From Corylus avellana (Eukaryota; Streptophyta; Magnoliopsida; Fagales; Betulaceae): a stretch of DNA of 64,000 nt. Location of the stretch: NCBI RefSeq assembly GCF_901000735.1, contig NC_081542.1, positions 35,051,859-35,115,858 of the forward strand, in the 5' to 3' direction. Below are positions 1-9,600 of this stretch, piece by piece. The notes under the pieces are model-generated. The model did not search any database. It saw only the letters and a list, made by a program, of their open reading frames with translations, and had not been told where the DNA came from. How positions within the stretch are numbered: position 1 is the first letter of the stretch; each line of letters opens with the position of its first letter. A program made the position numbers and the translations under genes.

Positions 1-147
1 ATTTAAATGGAATAGTAAAAGTGGATTGTTAAAGTAGTGATGATGCTATGGGTGCTCTAAAAAGGTGAATTGTTAAAATAACCAAAAGTTTACTTTTTGT
101 TATTTTGTTGATTCAAATTTGGTGAGACTGTTAGGAATGCTCTTAGA
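1..147. other. AT-rich flank, no gene seen
   Basis: No coding region is recognisable. The right end reads GGAATGCTCTTAGAG, which resembles the GAGCAT-type terminus of plant Harbinger-like MITEs, but no partner end is visible inside the window. Confidence 0.3.
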
Positions 148-362
148 GGGCAGTAAACGAGCCGAGCTTTGGCAAACTCAAACCGACTCGTCTTAGATGT
201 TGACTAAACGAGCCGAGCTCGAGCTCAAGCCAAACTATGAAAACCTTGGCTCGGCTCGACTTGTTGAGAAGGTTTAGTAGCTCGAGCGCAGGATCGACAA
301 AAGGATAAGTTCAAGCCAAGCCCTCGTGAAGCTCGACTCGACTAGAGCTTGAGGTGTGGTAT
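148..362. repeat. GAGCC/GCTCG-rich repeat block, likely end of another hAT element
   Basis: The stretch is dense in GAGCCGAGC, GCTCGAG and GGCTCGGCTCG in both orientations and starts with GGCAGTAAACGAGCCGAGC. The terminus of the hAT element at 18696 reads, in reverse complement, TAGGGCTGTAAACGAGCC, so the two are related. Such subterminal repeats are known transposase-binding zones in plant hAT elements. No matching second end or target duplication was found, so this is a remnant or an element entering from the left. Confidence 0.4.
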
Positions 363-546
363 TTCCCATTTGCAACAAATAAAAACAAAGAGAAAGCTTA
401 AGGATATACGAGAAAAAATGTTATTGATGGACACAATAACATTAACAAGTGTGATGGTTTGGCAGCTGGGCACAACAATTCGAAGTGGTGCTATACAGTA
501 AGAGCACTAGCAGCAACTTCCTTATAGTTCATTCACTTCCCTAAGT

Positions 547-1575
547 TTTTATGCCAGGCATATCAGTATGAATATGAGGTAGGAGATGCAACTTCGCATA
601 TGCATAATGTTACGAAGGGTTGCATATGATGGTTTTAATGCTGGGCATATCGGTATGTATATGAGGCAGTAGATGCAACTGCGCATATGCATAAAGTTAC
701 GAGTGATTGCATATAATGATTTTTATGCTAGACGTATCAGTGTGCAAATGAGATGAGAGACGCAACCGTACATATGTACATTGTTATGGATAGATGATGC
801 ATGATGACTTTCCATATGTTTTGTTGCTTAGTTATGCTTCTGAATTTGTGTTCACCCTAAATAGTGAATGCATGTATATGGGTGTAACTAAGCTATATAA
901 TATGTAGGCATGTATAACGTTAGATGGGTTAGTATGCGCATGTTCTGAGAGTGAAAGATCGGGCTTACATATACTCACACGGCTGATATAGTATGATTTT
1001 AAATGATGGACTATTTTGGAAAGCCTAGTAAGTCTTATACTACTGAAGTCTCTATTTCATGGAAATGATGGGCTCATAATTTTGCTTGCATCATGGGTGG
1101 TGGTGAATCCCATGTTGCAGACAATGTTGTTGATGTTGATGCAGGTACAGAGACCATAGATGATGACCTAATGGCTTTGTATTTGGGTTACTATGATGTC
1201 TAAGGCTTAGATGCGTTGGATGTTTATTTTGTTGAACTAGTCGTTAGTTCTCTTTTGTAGAGCATTTATGTATATGCTTAGAAATTGATATTTTGTATAT
1301 GACTTGTGTCGGATGTGACATTTTTGAATAGCCATTCTTTTGTATGTAAAACTTTATTCACATAGATGTATTTGTCTAATGTTATTTATATTCCGCTGCA
1401 AAGATATCTGATGAATCATTGATGATGCATGTAGCTCTGTGTGGCATATTATACTGTCAATCAGGTTAATACATGGGTTCATGGCATACTGTGGTATCGC
1501 CATGTCATTGTGACAATTTGCTTTGTTGTAGGTTATCAATTTTTAAAAGAAAAACTTTTACTCATGTTTTTATCA
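547..1575 (+). repeat. Dispersed LTR-like repeat, copy 1
   Basis: First of three copies in the window (the others are 2019-2479 plus 18697-19576, and 43983-45230). It contains units of an 87-bp tandem repeat (547-770), the motif tract around TATACTCACAC, a short ORF segment (1003-1203) and a right end GCGGGTCGTCACAG. GGTCGTCACA ends are common in LTRs of plant Ty3/gypsy elements, which is the reason for the LTR-like label. No left TG end, primer-binding site or pol was found, so the exact class is inferred. Confidence 0.6.
1003..1203 (+). pseudogene. Broken copy of a conserved 66-codon ORF in the dispersed repeat
   Basis: The reading frame begins ATGATGGACTATTTTGG and ends in TAA at the same length (67 codons with stop) as the intact copies at 18961-19161 and 44619-44819. 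Here an internal TGA follows the SISWK-like segment, so this copy cannot give the full peptide. The product family is not recognised; the peptide is acidic in its second half (GADDV..DVDAG..DDDL). Its function, if any, is unknown. Confidence 0.45.
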
Positions 1576-2018
1576 AGCGGGTCGTCACAGTTTCATTCAT
1601 AAATGTACGAATTTATGTGATTTCTATACATTTATTTGTATGTTTCTAGAGAGATTTAGATTTGGAGTGTTTTTACAGCAAAACGACGGAGCACAAAGCT
1701 GAAATTTTAAGTGATTGTTCTGTTTGATGTGTTATTGCTAAGGATTCAATGAGGAAAATAATGAAACTAAGTCTTTGTGAAATTTTATGGTGACATTTTA
1801 TTATTACAGCAATTTTAGACAAGTTAGTCATGAGTAATGAGAAATAGTATGTTCCAATATTTGGAAATGTATTTTATTTTTGTGTTATAGGTTTATGATG
1901 TGCGTTATGTAGATACATTTACATGCATCTTTATAGTGGATATGTTCTAATTTGTTACTCTCTAACTGTTTTTTGTAAGAAAATGTATGTCAGTGTATTG
2001 AGAATCAATGAGGAGATG
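1576..2018 (+). repeat. Duplicated copy of the leader region of the DDL gene
   Basis: This segment aligns by eye almost base for base with 45231-45603, and its end (CAGTGTATTGAGAATCAATG, 1993-2012) matches 47082-47096 immediately around the DDL start codon (CAGCGTATTGAGAATCAAGG then ATG). It therefore looks like the 5' flank or leader intron plus acceptor of that gene, carried together with the LTR-like repeat. After about 2012 the sequence switches abruptly back into the middle of the dispersed repeat, marking a duplication breakpoint. No DDL coding exon follows. Confidence 0.6.
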
Positions 2019-2189
2019 ATGTTATATGTATATATATGGATGTTATGAGGAGATGATGTTATATATATATGTATGGCAGATGTTGTGAAGGAAATGATGT
2101 TATATATGTATATGTATGGATGATATGAAGGAGATGATGTTGCATGAGTATGCTTAGCATATGATTTTATGATGATGATAATTTATGAT

Positions 2190-2479
2190 GGTTTTTATGC
2201 TAGACGTATCGGTATGTATATGAGGTAGGAGATGCAACTGTGCTTATGCATAATGTTACGAATGGTTGCATATAATGGTTTTTATGCTAGACGTATCAGT
2301 ATGTATATGAGGCAGGAGATGCAATTATGCATATGCATAATGTTACGAATGGTTGCATATGATGGTTTTTATACTAGGTGTATCAGTATATATATGAGGC
2401 AGGAGATGCAATTGCACATATGCATAATGTTACGAACGGTTGTATATGATGATTTTTATGCTAGACGTATCAGTGTGCA
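2190..2479 (+). repeat. 87-bp tandem repeat
   Basis: The GATGCAA starts of successive units fall at 2231, 2318 and 2405, a strict 87-bp period. Units contain CATATGCATAATGTTACGAA and TTTTTATGCTAGACGTATC. Because 87 is divisible by three the repeat stays open and gives a 29-residue periodic ORF, which is a by-product rather than a gene. Related units occur at 547-770 and 44160-44380. Confidence 0.8.
2472..2479. repeat. 8-bp target-site duplication, left (hAT)
   Basis: AGTGTGCA directly before the hAT terminus. The partner at 18697-18704 is AGTATGCA (7 of 8 identical). Eight bases is the hallmark length for hAT elements. Confidence 0.8.
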
Positions 2480-2895
2480 TAGGGTTGTTAAGTGAGCGAA
2501 GCGTCTCGCGAGCAAGCTCGGGCTCGGGCTCGGCTCGAATATTAAATAAAGTGTTTTGTGAATACAAATCCTGGCTCGAATATTAAATGAAGCAATCTTA
2601 GCTCGACTCGGCTAAGCTCGTATAAGGCTCGCTTCGCTTATTAGGCTCGGCTCGTATATTTTTTGATTAAGTAACAAATAACAATATATAGTCAACATTA
2701 CTCATTTACTCAATAATAACAAATATATTATATAACTTTTTTTTTTTTTTTTTTTTTTTTTCTATTCAAATAAGGGAAACTGGGAAGGGGAAAATATACC
2801 TTTGTTTTTTGTTATTTATGCATATGTGTGTATATATATTATATATGTGTATATATTAATATAAACACATATAAGAAATATATATATATATATAT

Positions 2896-2995
2896 NNNNN
2901 NNNNNNNNNNNNNNNNNNNNNNNNNNNNNNNNNNNNNNNNNNNNNNNNNNNNNNNNNNNNNNNNNNNNNNNNNNNNNNNNNNNNNNNNNNNNNNN
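2896..2995. other. Assembly gap (100 N)
   Basis: Exactly 100 N flanked on the left by a TA dinucleotide run. A round 100 usually marks a scaffold gap of unknown size. Confidence 0.99.
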
Positions 2996-3423
2996 GACGA
3001 ATGAAAGAGACCCACTTGGCTCACGTATTTATATAGATATAGCCCATCGACTTCTTATCTCCTATTCCTCACCGGAGAAGGCGCTCTAGCCGCGGGTATT
3101 CCCAAGCAGGATTTTTCTACCCGATTATTCTTATAACCCGACTATTATCTGTTTTAGCAAGTCGGTTATAAGGGAAAAAAAAAAAAAAGGGAAAAATATA
3201 AAAAAGTCCCCCAAACTACCAGCCGTTTGCGATTTAGCCCCCTGATGTTCCAAAACTCATAAAGTAGCCCCCCAAACTACCAAAATTTTGCATTTTGGCC
3301 ACTCCGTTAGTCAAAACCGTTAGTCTGGACGGAAACCTCGAAACAACGCCGTTTTATTAGGGTTAAGTTACGAAACCGCCCTTATGGCATTTTTTTTTTT
3401 TTTTTTTTTTTTTAAAGCTAGAG

Positions 3424-3441
3424 CAAAACGGCGCCGTTTTG
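3424..3441. repeat. Perfect 18-bp palindrome in MULE arm
   Basis: CAAAACGGCGCCGTTTTG is its own reverse complement. The right arm has two copies (14147-14164 and 14187-14204), and near-copies occur in unrelated elements at 40527-40573, 55571-55592 and 55738-55757. Confidence 0.9.
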
Positions 3442-3600
3442 CTTATGGTTAGGGAACCCTAAGCAAAACCGCTTAGGTTAATAGGTAACAGTTTAGGGCC
3501 TCCTTCTCCTTCACGCTCACGCATCTCACCCGTTCCCCTGGTTCACCCTGCCCCCCGCCCGATTCTCGGCTTCCCCGTTCACGCAGCCCCACCGCACGGT

Positions 3601-3760
3601 GCGCCGCCCGATCGTAGCCATCCCCCGGTCACGCAGCCCCCCTCGCACGCGGCGCCGCCCGATCGTAGCCATCCCCCGGTCACGCAGCCCCCCTCGCACG
3701 CGGCGCCGCCCGATCGTAGCCATCCCCCGGTCACGCAGCCCCCCTCGCACGCGCACGGCC
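3601..3760 (+). repeat. 51-bp GC-rich minisatellite in MULE left arm
   Basis: GCGCCGCCCGATCGTAGCC recurs at 3601, 3652 and 3703. The right arm has about two inverted units (13915-14015). The 51-bp length keeps reading frames open on both strands, producing Arg/Pro-rich ORFs with no sign of being real proteins. Confidence 0.85.
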
Positions 3761-4429
3761 GGCCGGTCGTCGCAGTCCCTTCACGCAGCCCCCCGTTCAC
3801 GCATCCGGTCCCGTCATCCTGAAGGTAGCCCACTTTCCCGATTGAGTTTTTCCTATGGGTTTGGTTGTTTTGTTAAAGATATTGTGGAGAATGGGTTTGG
3901 TTTGTTTGTAGAAAATTTTTCTGGAGAATGAGTTTGGTTGTTTTGCAGAACATTTTGTGGAGAATGGGTTTGGTTGTTTTGTTAAAGATTTTGTGGAGAA
4001 TGGGTTTGGTTTGTTTGTAGAAGATTTTCCTGGAGAATGGGTTTGGTTGTTTTCCTTCACATTTTGTGGAGAATGGGTTTGGTTGTTTTGTATATGTATT
4101 GATGTTCTGATTAAGTGCGAAGGAGAATTCGCTTTATAGTGTCCAAAAGTGATATGGGTCCCTATGTTTAGAATATTTTTGTCTCTATATTTTTGCCTTG
4201 TCTGCAGCAGACCCGTTGGTTTTGAATATAATTTTTTTGTTGTTAAAAATTGAAAGTTATTGGTTGCTGTGAATTTTTTTTTGGTTAAACATAGAAAGGT
4301 ATTGGTTGATGTGTATATTGTTTGCTTATTGTCGGATGGGTTGGTTTAAAATTTTGCATTCTGCCTTCCCTTTGTTCTGTGGTCCCCCTTGTTGTAATGC
4401 ATGTCACGCAGCCGGTCCCATCGTCAACG

Positions 4430-5832
4430 ATGGAGAAGTTTGCTGGCGAAGATGATGCGAATGGCTGTGTACTGTCGGTGGGAAGTTCGCCGGCGAAGTC
4501 TACCTCTACGTGTACGAAATGCCTATGCGGAATAGAATCACCAGTGATGACTTCTCGCACGCAGAAAAATCTTGGTAGAAGGTTTATTGGATGCGGTAAA
4601 TATAAGGTGCGAATTTAGGTTTTAAAAATTAGGGGTTTTCGATTTCTTTCTTTCTTTCTTTCTTTATGCTTTTCTCCATTTGATTCAAATCTGTACAGTG
4701 ATTGCTGGTTTGGATTTGTGGGTCTATTCTAAGAGATGTGTTCCATGTTGTGTAGCCAATGTTTTTTTGTGGGTTCCATTTGATGTTTTTGATGATGACT
4801 ACTTATATTAGACGTTTTTCATTTGCTTATGTGATGAGAATAGAAGACTTACACCCATTAATATGAATTTGTTTGAATAAGTAAGCTGCCAAAAAAATTA
4901 AGGAAAGAAAAAAAAAAAAAGAAGAAGATATTTGATGAACATATTCATTTACTTTTGAAATGCAGGACCCCATTTTCTGAGACCCATTCATCACTTTGTA
5001 TCCCAATAGCATATTCACTTTGTATCCCATTCATCACTCTGTATCCCAATAGCATAAGTTTAATTATTATCCCCTTTTGCCTTATTAATTTGGTTAATTG
5101 CTTCTTGAAGTTTAATGACATCGTTTTTATGTACATGATGAAAACATATGTCAATCTATTCCCAATAATAATAATTAATAATAACATGGTATATATTCCC
5201 ATTCTATGCGACTGTTTTAGCTCTCTCTTAGAGCATACAGCAATTATTTATTGTTCTAAGCAAATAAAGATAATGTTAATTAGAAAGGTGGGTCTTTAGA
5301 CTCTTTTTTTTTTTTTTAATTCTTATTATTATTTTATTTTTTATTAGAATTAGGGATGTAAATGTTTCACACTCCATAAATAGAAATAGTTTGAAAGCTC
5401 ATAAGGTCTCCTTTTGTTGTTGTCTTATTTGTCTTCTTTTGTTTTTGACTCTCTTAAATCAAATAACATTGAAGAACTCCATTTTGAATTATATTACACT
5501 TTGTTTGTGAATTGGTTAGTAATTCTCATTTATGAAATATGCAGAGCGAAAGTGATCGGGGTTGTGATTATTTTATGTGGGTTGACGAAGAAGCTATGCT
5601 CCCTGTGTCACAGTTTGATGCCCAAATAGTTGATCAGAAGAAAGGTTTTGAAACTGAAGTTGCAAAGTTGACGTTGCAAATTGCTGCTGAAAAGTACAAA
5701 AATAATAGCATTGAAAAAAACTTAAGGATGTCATTGGCCACTTGTTTGATCTTAGCTTTTTTGTTGTTGTCTTGTTTTGTTAATGATAGGGAGAAACGTC
5801 ATTGCATTGTTAGTAGGGCAATGTTGCCGTGA
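4430..5832 (+). CDS. GRF-type zinc-finger, coiled-coil, C-terminal membrane protein carried by the MULE
   Basis: Two exons (4430-4606 and 5545-5832) are joined by a GT-AG intron (AAG|GTGCGA ... ATGCAG|AGC) in phase 0, giving about 154 residues. Residues 28-66 match the GRF zinc finger: C31-x-C33, then NLGRRFIGC with C55, then C66 followed by YFMWVDEE. Residues about 84-118 are a charged coiled-coil-like segment, and 121-138 a hydrophobic stretch fit for one membrane span. GRF fingers bind single-stranded nucleic acid in other proteins; small GRF-plus-membrane-anchor proteins are a common uncharacterised plant family. It lies just inside the left MULE arm, divergent from the transposase, and is intact while the transposase is not. 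It could be a captured host gene or a MULE accessory gene. The intron holds a TTTC microsatellite (4640-4666). The start was chosen as the first ATG ahead of the finger. Confidence 0.75.
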
Positions 5833-6166
5833 GAGGGAGAAACCTATGTACGTTAAGGACTATTATTTAGTATGTTGTATTAAAGTGTGAAACCTATGTT
5901 AAAGTGCGAAACCTTGTTTCAATTTCCTAATATGACAATTTGATGAGTTTCAATTGTTTGTACATTTACCTATTCCAACCGAATTGCATTGATTGTGTTC
6001 TATAAAGTAGTGTTTACACCTAGTCTTGGTGTCATTGGTGTTTTCCTCGTGCAATTGTAGTTAAGAGCCTTTTCATGATATAATTTGATAAAAATGAATT
6101 TTCTATCAAAAATATAATGGTTTCATACACAAGGTACATGTTGTAAACATAAACCAAATATATAAT
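5833..6166. other. Spacer between the two convergent MULE genes
   Basis: AT-rich sequence after the GRF gene stop, with no coding signal. It probably holds the 3' UTR of the GRF gene. Confidence 0.4.
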
Positions 6167-6540
6167 ACACATCCAAAATAACCAAATTGTAACGGCTACA
6201 AGGTTAATGTGTCTACCATCACCTATATAGATATTACACATCCAAAATAACCAAATTGTAACGGCTACAAGGTTAATGTGTCTACCATCACCTATATACA
6301 TATTACACATCCAAAATAACCAAATTGTAACGGCTACAAGGTTAATGTGTCTACCATCACCTATATACATATTACACATCCAAAATAACCAAATTGTAAC
6401 GGCTACAAGGTTAATCTGTCTACCATCACCTATATACATATTACACATCCAAAATAACCAAATTGTAACGGCTACAAGGTTAATCTGTCTACCATCACCT
6501 ATATACATATTACACATCCAAAATAACCAAATTGTAGCAT
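6167..6540. repeat. 69-bp tandem repeat, five units plus a part
   Basis: ACACATCCAAAATAACC begins at 6167, 6236, 6305, 6374, 6443 and 6512, an exact 69-bp period with few substitutions. The length is a multiple of three, so both strands show long open frames with a 23-residue period; these are not supported as genes. It lies between the 3' ends of the two MULE genes and is followed by a TA dinucleotide run (6549-6581). Confidence 0.92.
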
Positions 6541-6544
6541 TAAC

Positions 6545-6585
<41 letters not shown>

Positions 6586-6630
6586 CCACAACGATCAATG
6601 TGCGATGTTCGTAATCCATTTTCTTGGTGT

Positions 6631-9600
6631 CTAATATTTTTGCCAATCTGGCTTCTTCCTTTTTCTCTTGTTAGACTCCATGACTGCAATTGCCTTATCC
6701 ACAGTCGGCACAATCGTTTTACCTCTTCTGGCAGGTGCTGATGTACATGCAGTAGTACGCCCCAAATGTTGTTGAGAATGCAGAGAAGATCCGCTTGGTA
6801 AAGGAGTCCCTTCTAGGTGCGATGTTCCATGTTCCTGCGTCGACAATTGTGGGCTCACATTTGGGGAACCAATAATAAAAAATAAAAAATTCCCAAAATT
6901 GTAGATACGTTTAATACAAAATATATACAACAAAATGCCACATTCAATGTAGTACAATAATGTTAGTTTTGCTGCCACTGCAAAGGTAATCAACTGCACA
7001 TTTTATTTAAGACAATCAAAATTGGGTAAAGTTCATAAGGGAAGAATGAATACCTACCATGCCACTAAAAAAACCATATACACAGTCACAAAGACCTCTA
7101 TACATAGAAAGGTCTTTTGAACATAATTTCACAAAAAGAAAAAAATCCTGCTTGTTCAGACAGGAACAGGCTCAGAAAGTAAGAAAAGCAGATTTTAAAC
7201 TCTCTACACACGCTTGTGTGCACAGATACATTTTGCATATTCATTGTTTTAGGAAGTAGAATAATTAAGATGCCACATTTCATTTCCCAAAAAACCAACG
7301 TGGCCAGCCAATCTGACTAGAAATGGGCCGAGACCAATCAGTTTCCAGCATAGGTGCGATTGGTGTTGGATGGGAAAATAGGAAACGGTACATGGTGGAA
7401 TCGTAGGTTGGTTGGTGAGTGTCCAAAGCCCAACCGCTACTGATCCATCCAATCGTGATGGTATAGATATGTATTTTGCCCAAGCCCAACCCTAGCCACC
7501 ACCTCCCTCTTCTCGCACCCCCCACATTAGCTCCCTTGTACAATCCACCTGTCTCTGTGAACAAACCCTTTCTTCCAAAACCCTCAATTTCCCTTCTCTC
7601 GGAACCCAATTTCCTTAGGTTTTGAACTTCAATTGACAGAACCCTTGCTTCCACAGCCAATGGACATCTCTGTGTCCAGATCTAAGCTATGTGAGAGAAT
7701 TTCCACTTATACCCACTTCAGATCTGATCTCTTTGAGCCGATCCCAATAAGAAGAAAAAAAAGAAGGATCTTCGGAAGAAAAAGAAGAAGCTGAAGCAAA
7801 AACATCACCATTTCCAAACACATCGAGTTATAGTAAACAGAAAATAGCAACAGCTAAAGAGAAATTATGATTTTGATGTCCCACCAAAGACAGCCCAAAA
7901 TTATGCTAAAGAGAAAAAAAAAACCACCAAAGCAACCCAAAACAGACACGGAACCCAAAAACCACAAAGAACCCTACACCCTCTTGCCTTTTCCACATCA
8001 TAAACTGTAGGAGTGGTTCATGCAGTCCAACATAGACCTAATCAAAGTAAAATTACCTTATCTTTTGATTATGGAGTAATTGCGTTTCATTTTTTTTTTT
8101 TTTTCAATATACCATCAACGATGACATGTATATATATCATCTCTAAAATTCTCATCATTGATATGCGGTTAATTGTTTTTAGATGCACCATCCACGACCA
8201 CACCTTGTTGTCGCCGCAAATATATTGCTACGCAAATATATTGCTATTAGCGTTTCAATATATATATATATATATACCATCAAGCAAGCAACACTCTTTC
8301 TTAACAGGTATATATATATATTGTGAATCCAAGAGCACCCCAACAAATTAAAAGATTTAAGGTCAGCTACTTGATTTCTATTCCTCATTCTACTCAATTA
8401 ATCATCATCATAAACAATGATCAAAGTAATAATTCTATAAGTTCATAAAGTCAATGGCAATCCATAACCTTTGGTTTAGATCATATATCCGTGTCCACAA
8501 AATATGAACAGACAACTGGATTCTAACATAGAAGAATAGTAGACTCTCTCTAGTAATAACAAGTTTATTTCCAAAAATACCAAAATAAACACTTAGTGTG
8601 TGAAGTACTCACATTGACACTAGAAAGGCTCTGAGATTGTGTGGACTGTGTATGAGGAGGTCCGTATAACCTTACGGTATTGACAGTACCAGTACCCTGA
8701 AACGTTGTAACATTTCACAATATTAAATATTTGAAATAACATTTTATTATGTCATCCAAATGTAATATTATAATCATGTGCTCACAGTAGAATTGCCCTG
8801 AGACTGTGGGGTTTGATGTTGAGATGGCCCATATAATCTGACGGTGTGGACTGTACCCTGAAACTGACCTCTACCTCCACTCCTAGTCATAGGTCCACAA
8901 ATATGCAGTCCAGTGGGCCCTCCCCTAGTTCTTGGTCCACCTCTGTGCAGCCCAGTAGGCCCTCCCCTAGTTCTTGGTCCACCTCTTTCAAGTCCAGTAG
9001 ACCCTTCTGGGGTAGGTTGAAACTGACCTCTACCTCTACCCCTACCCCTACCCCTAGTACTCCTTCTACCTCTAGAAGAAGCATCAGCATCTTGCGAAAT
9101 CTGCAAATATGATGTCAACTTGGTAAATCAAATGTAATGAACTAATTATAATGAGTAATGACATTTAAGCAGTTTATCACTTACTATTTCAGCATCTATG
9201 GTTGGCTGGGGAGTTGGGGTCTGATCATGTACACTTCGACCACTATCATCTTGTACCTATGATAATAAGCTTGTAAATTAATAACATCATACAATATATA
9301 ATGAACAGGAGAAAATCCGCTTGACAAAAATTAAAAATTAATAATATATGTATGTAGTAACTCACCTCATGTTGTCTTCTACTACTGCTTCCTCTTCTAT
9401 AATTCACTGCCTCTGTTCTGTTTCGTGGACATGTTCTGCTATTGTGTCCAACCCCTCTACATTTGCTGCATCTCATCCTCACTCCACCCTTCCTCATACG
9501 GTATTGATTAACCGGCTCTTCTGGACCCCTTCTCCTTACTTTTCTGGGCCTCCCTGGTTGTATTCTACTTATAGGGGGGTCCACTTTGTCACAGTTAGTC

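Larger units (their letters stand above)
2019..2479 (+). repeat. Dispersed LTR-like repeat, copy 2, left part
   Basis: Matches 43983-44370 of copy 3 (GAGGAGATGATGTTATATG onward). It is cut at 2479 by the hAT insertion and resumes at 18697. Removing 2480-18704 gives a continuous sequence matching copy 3 across the junction (GTATCAGTGTGCA then TATGAGATG). Confidence 0.7.
3189..4407 (+). repeat. MULE left inverted arm (1.2 kb)
   Basis: Inverted match to 13407-14434. In order it holds the AT-rich tip, a CCCCCCAAACTACC segment, AAAACGGCGCCGTTTT palindromes, a GC-rich 51-bp minisatellite, GGAGAATGGGTTTGGTTG repeats (3870-4090) and a segment ending at ATGTCAC (4401-4407). It is longer than the right arm by one extra minisatellite unit, extra GGAGAATGGG units and a local duplication near 4240-4320. 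Confidence 0.88.

Noticed and set aside
3526..3931. Arg/Pro-rich ORFs on both strands of the MULE left arm
   Set aside because: Created by the 51-bp GC-rich tandem unit; open in several frames at once, as expected for a repeat whose length is a multiple of three.
6167..6540. Regularly spaced repeats that could suggest a CRISPR-like array
   Set aside because: Units are head-to-tail 69-bp copies with no unique spacers, in a plant nuclear context inside a MULE; it is a minisatellite.
6032..6646. 204-codon - strand ORF with 23-residue repeats
   Set aside because: It is the translation of the 69-bp tandem repeat and runs through a TA microsatellite; no conserved domain and no splice support.
7280..7680. 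Possible captured host promoter and leader within the MULE
   Set aside because: The C-rich leader look is suggestive, but no coding exon of a known family follows the ATG at about 7660; kept only as a note.
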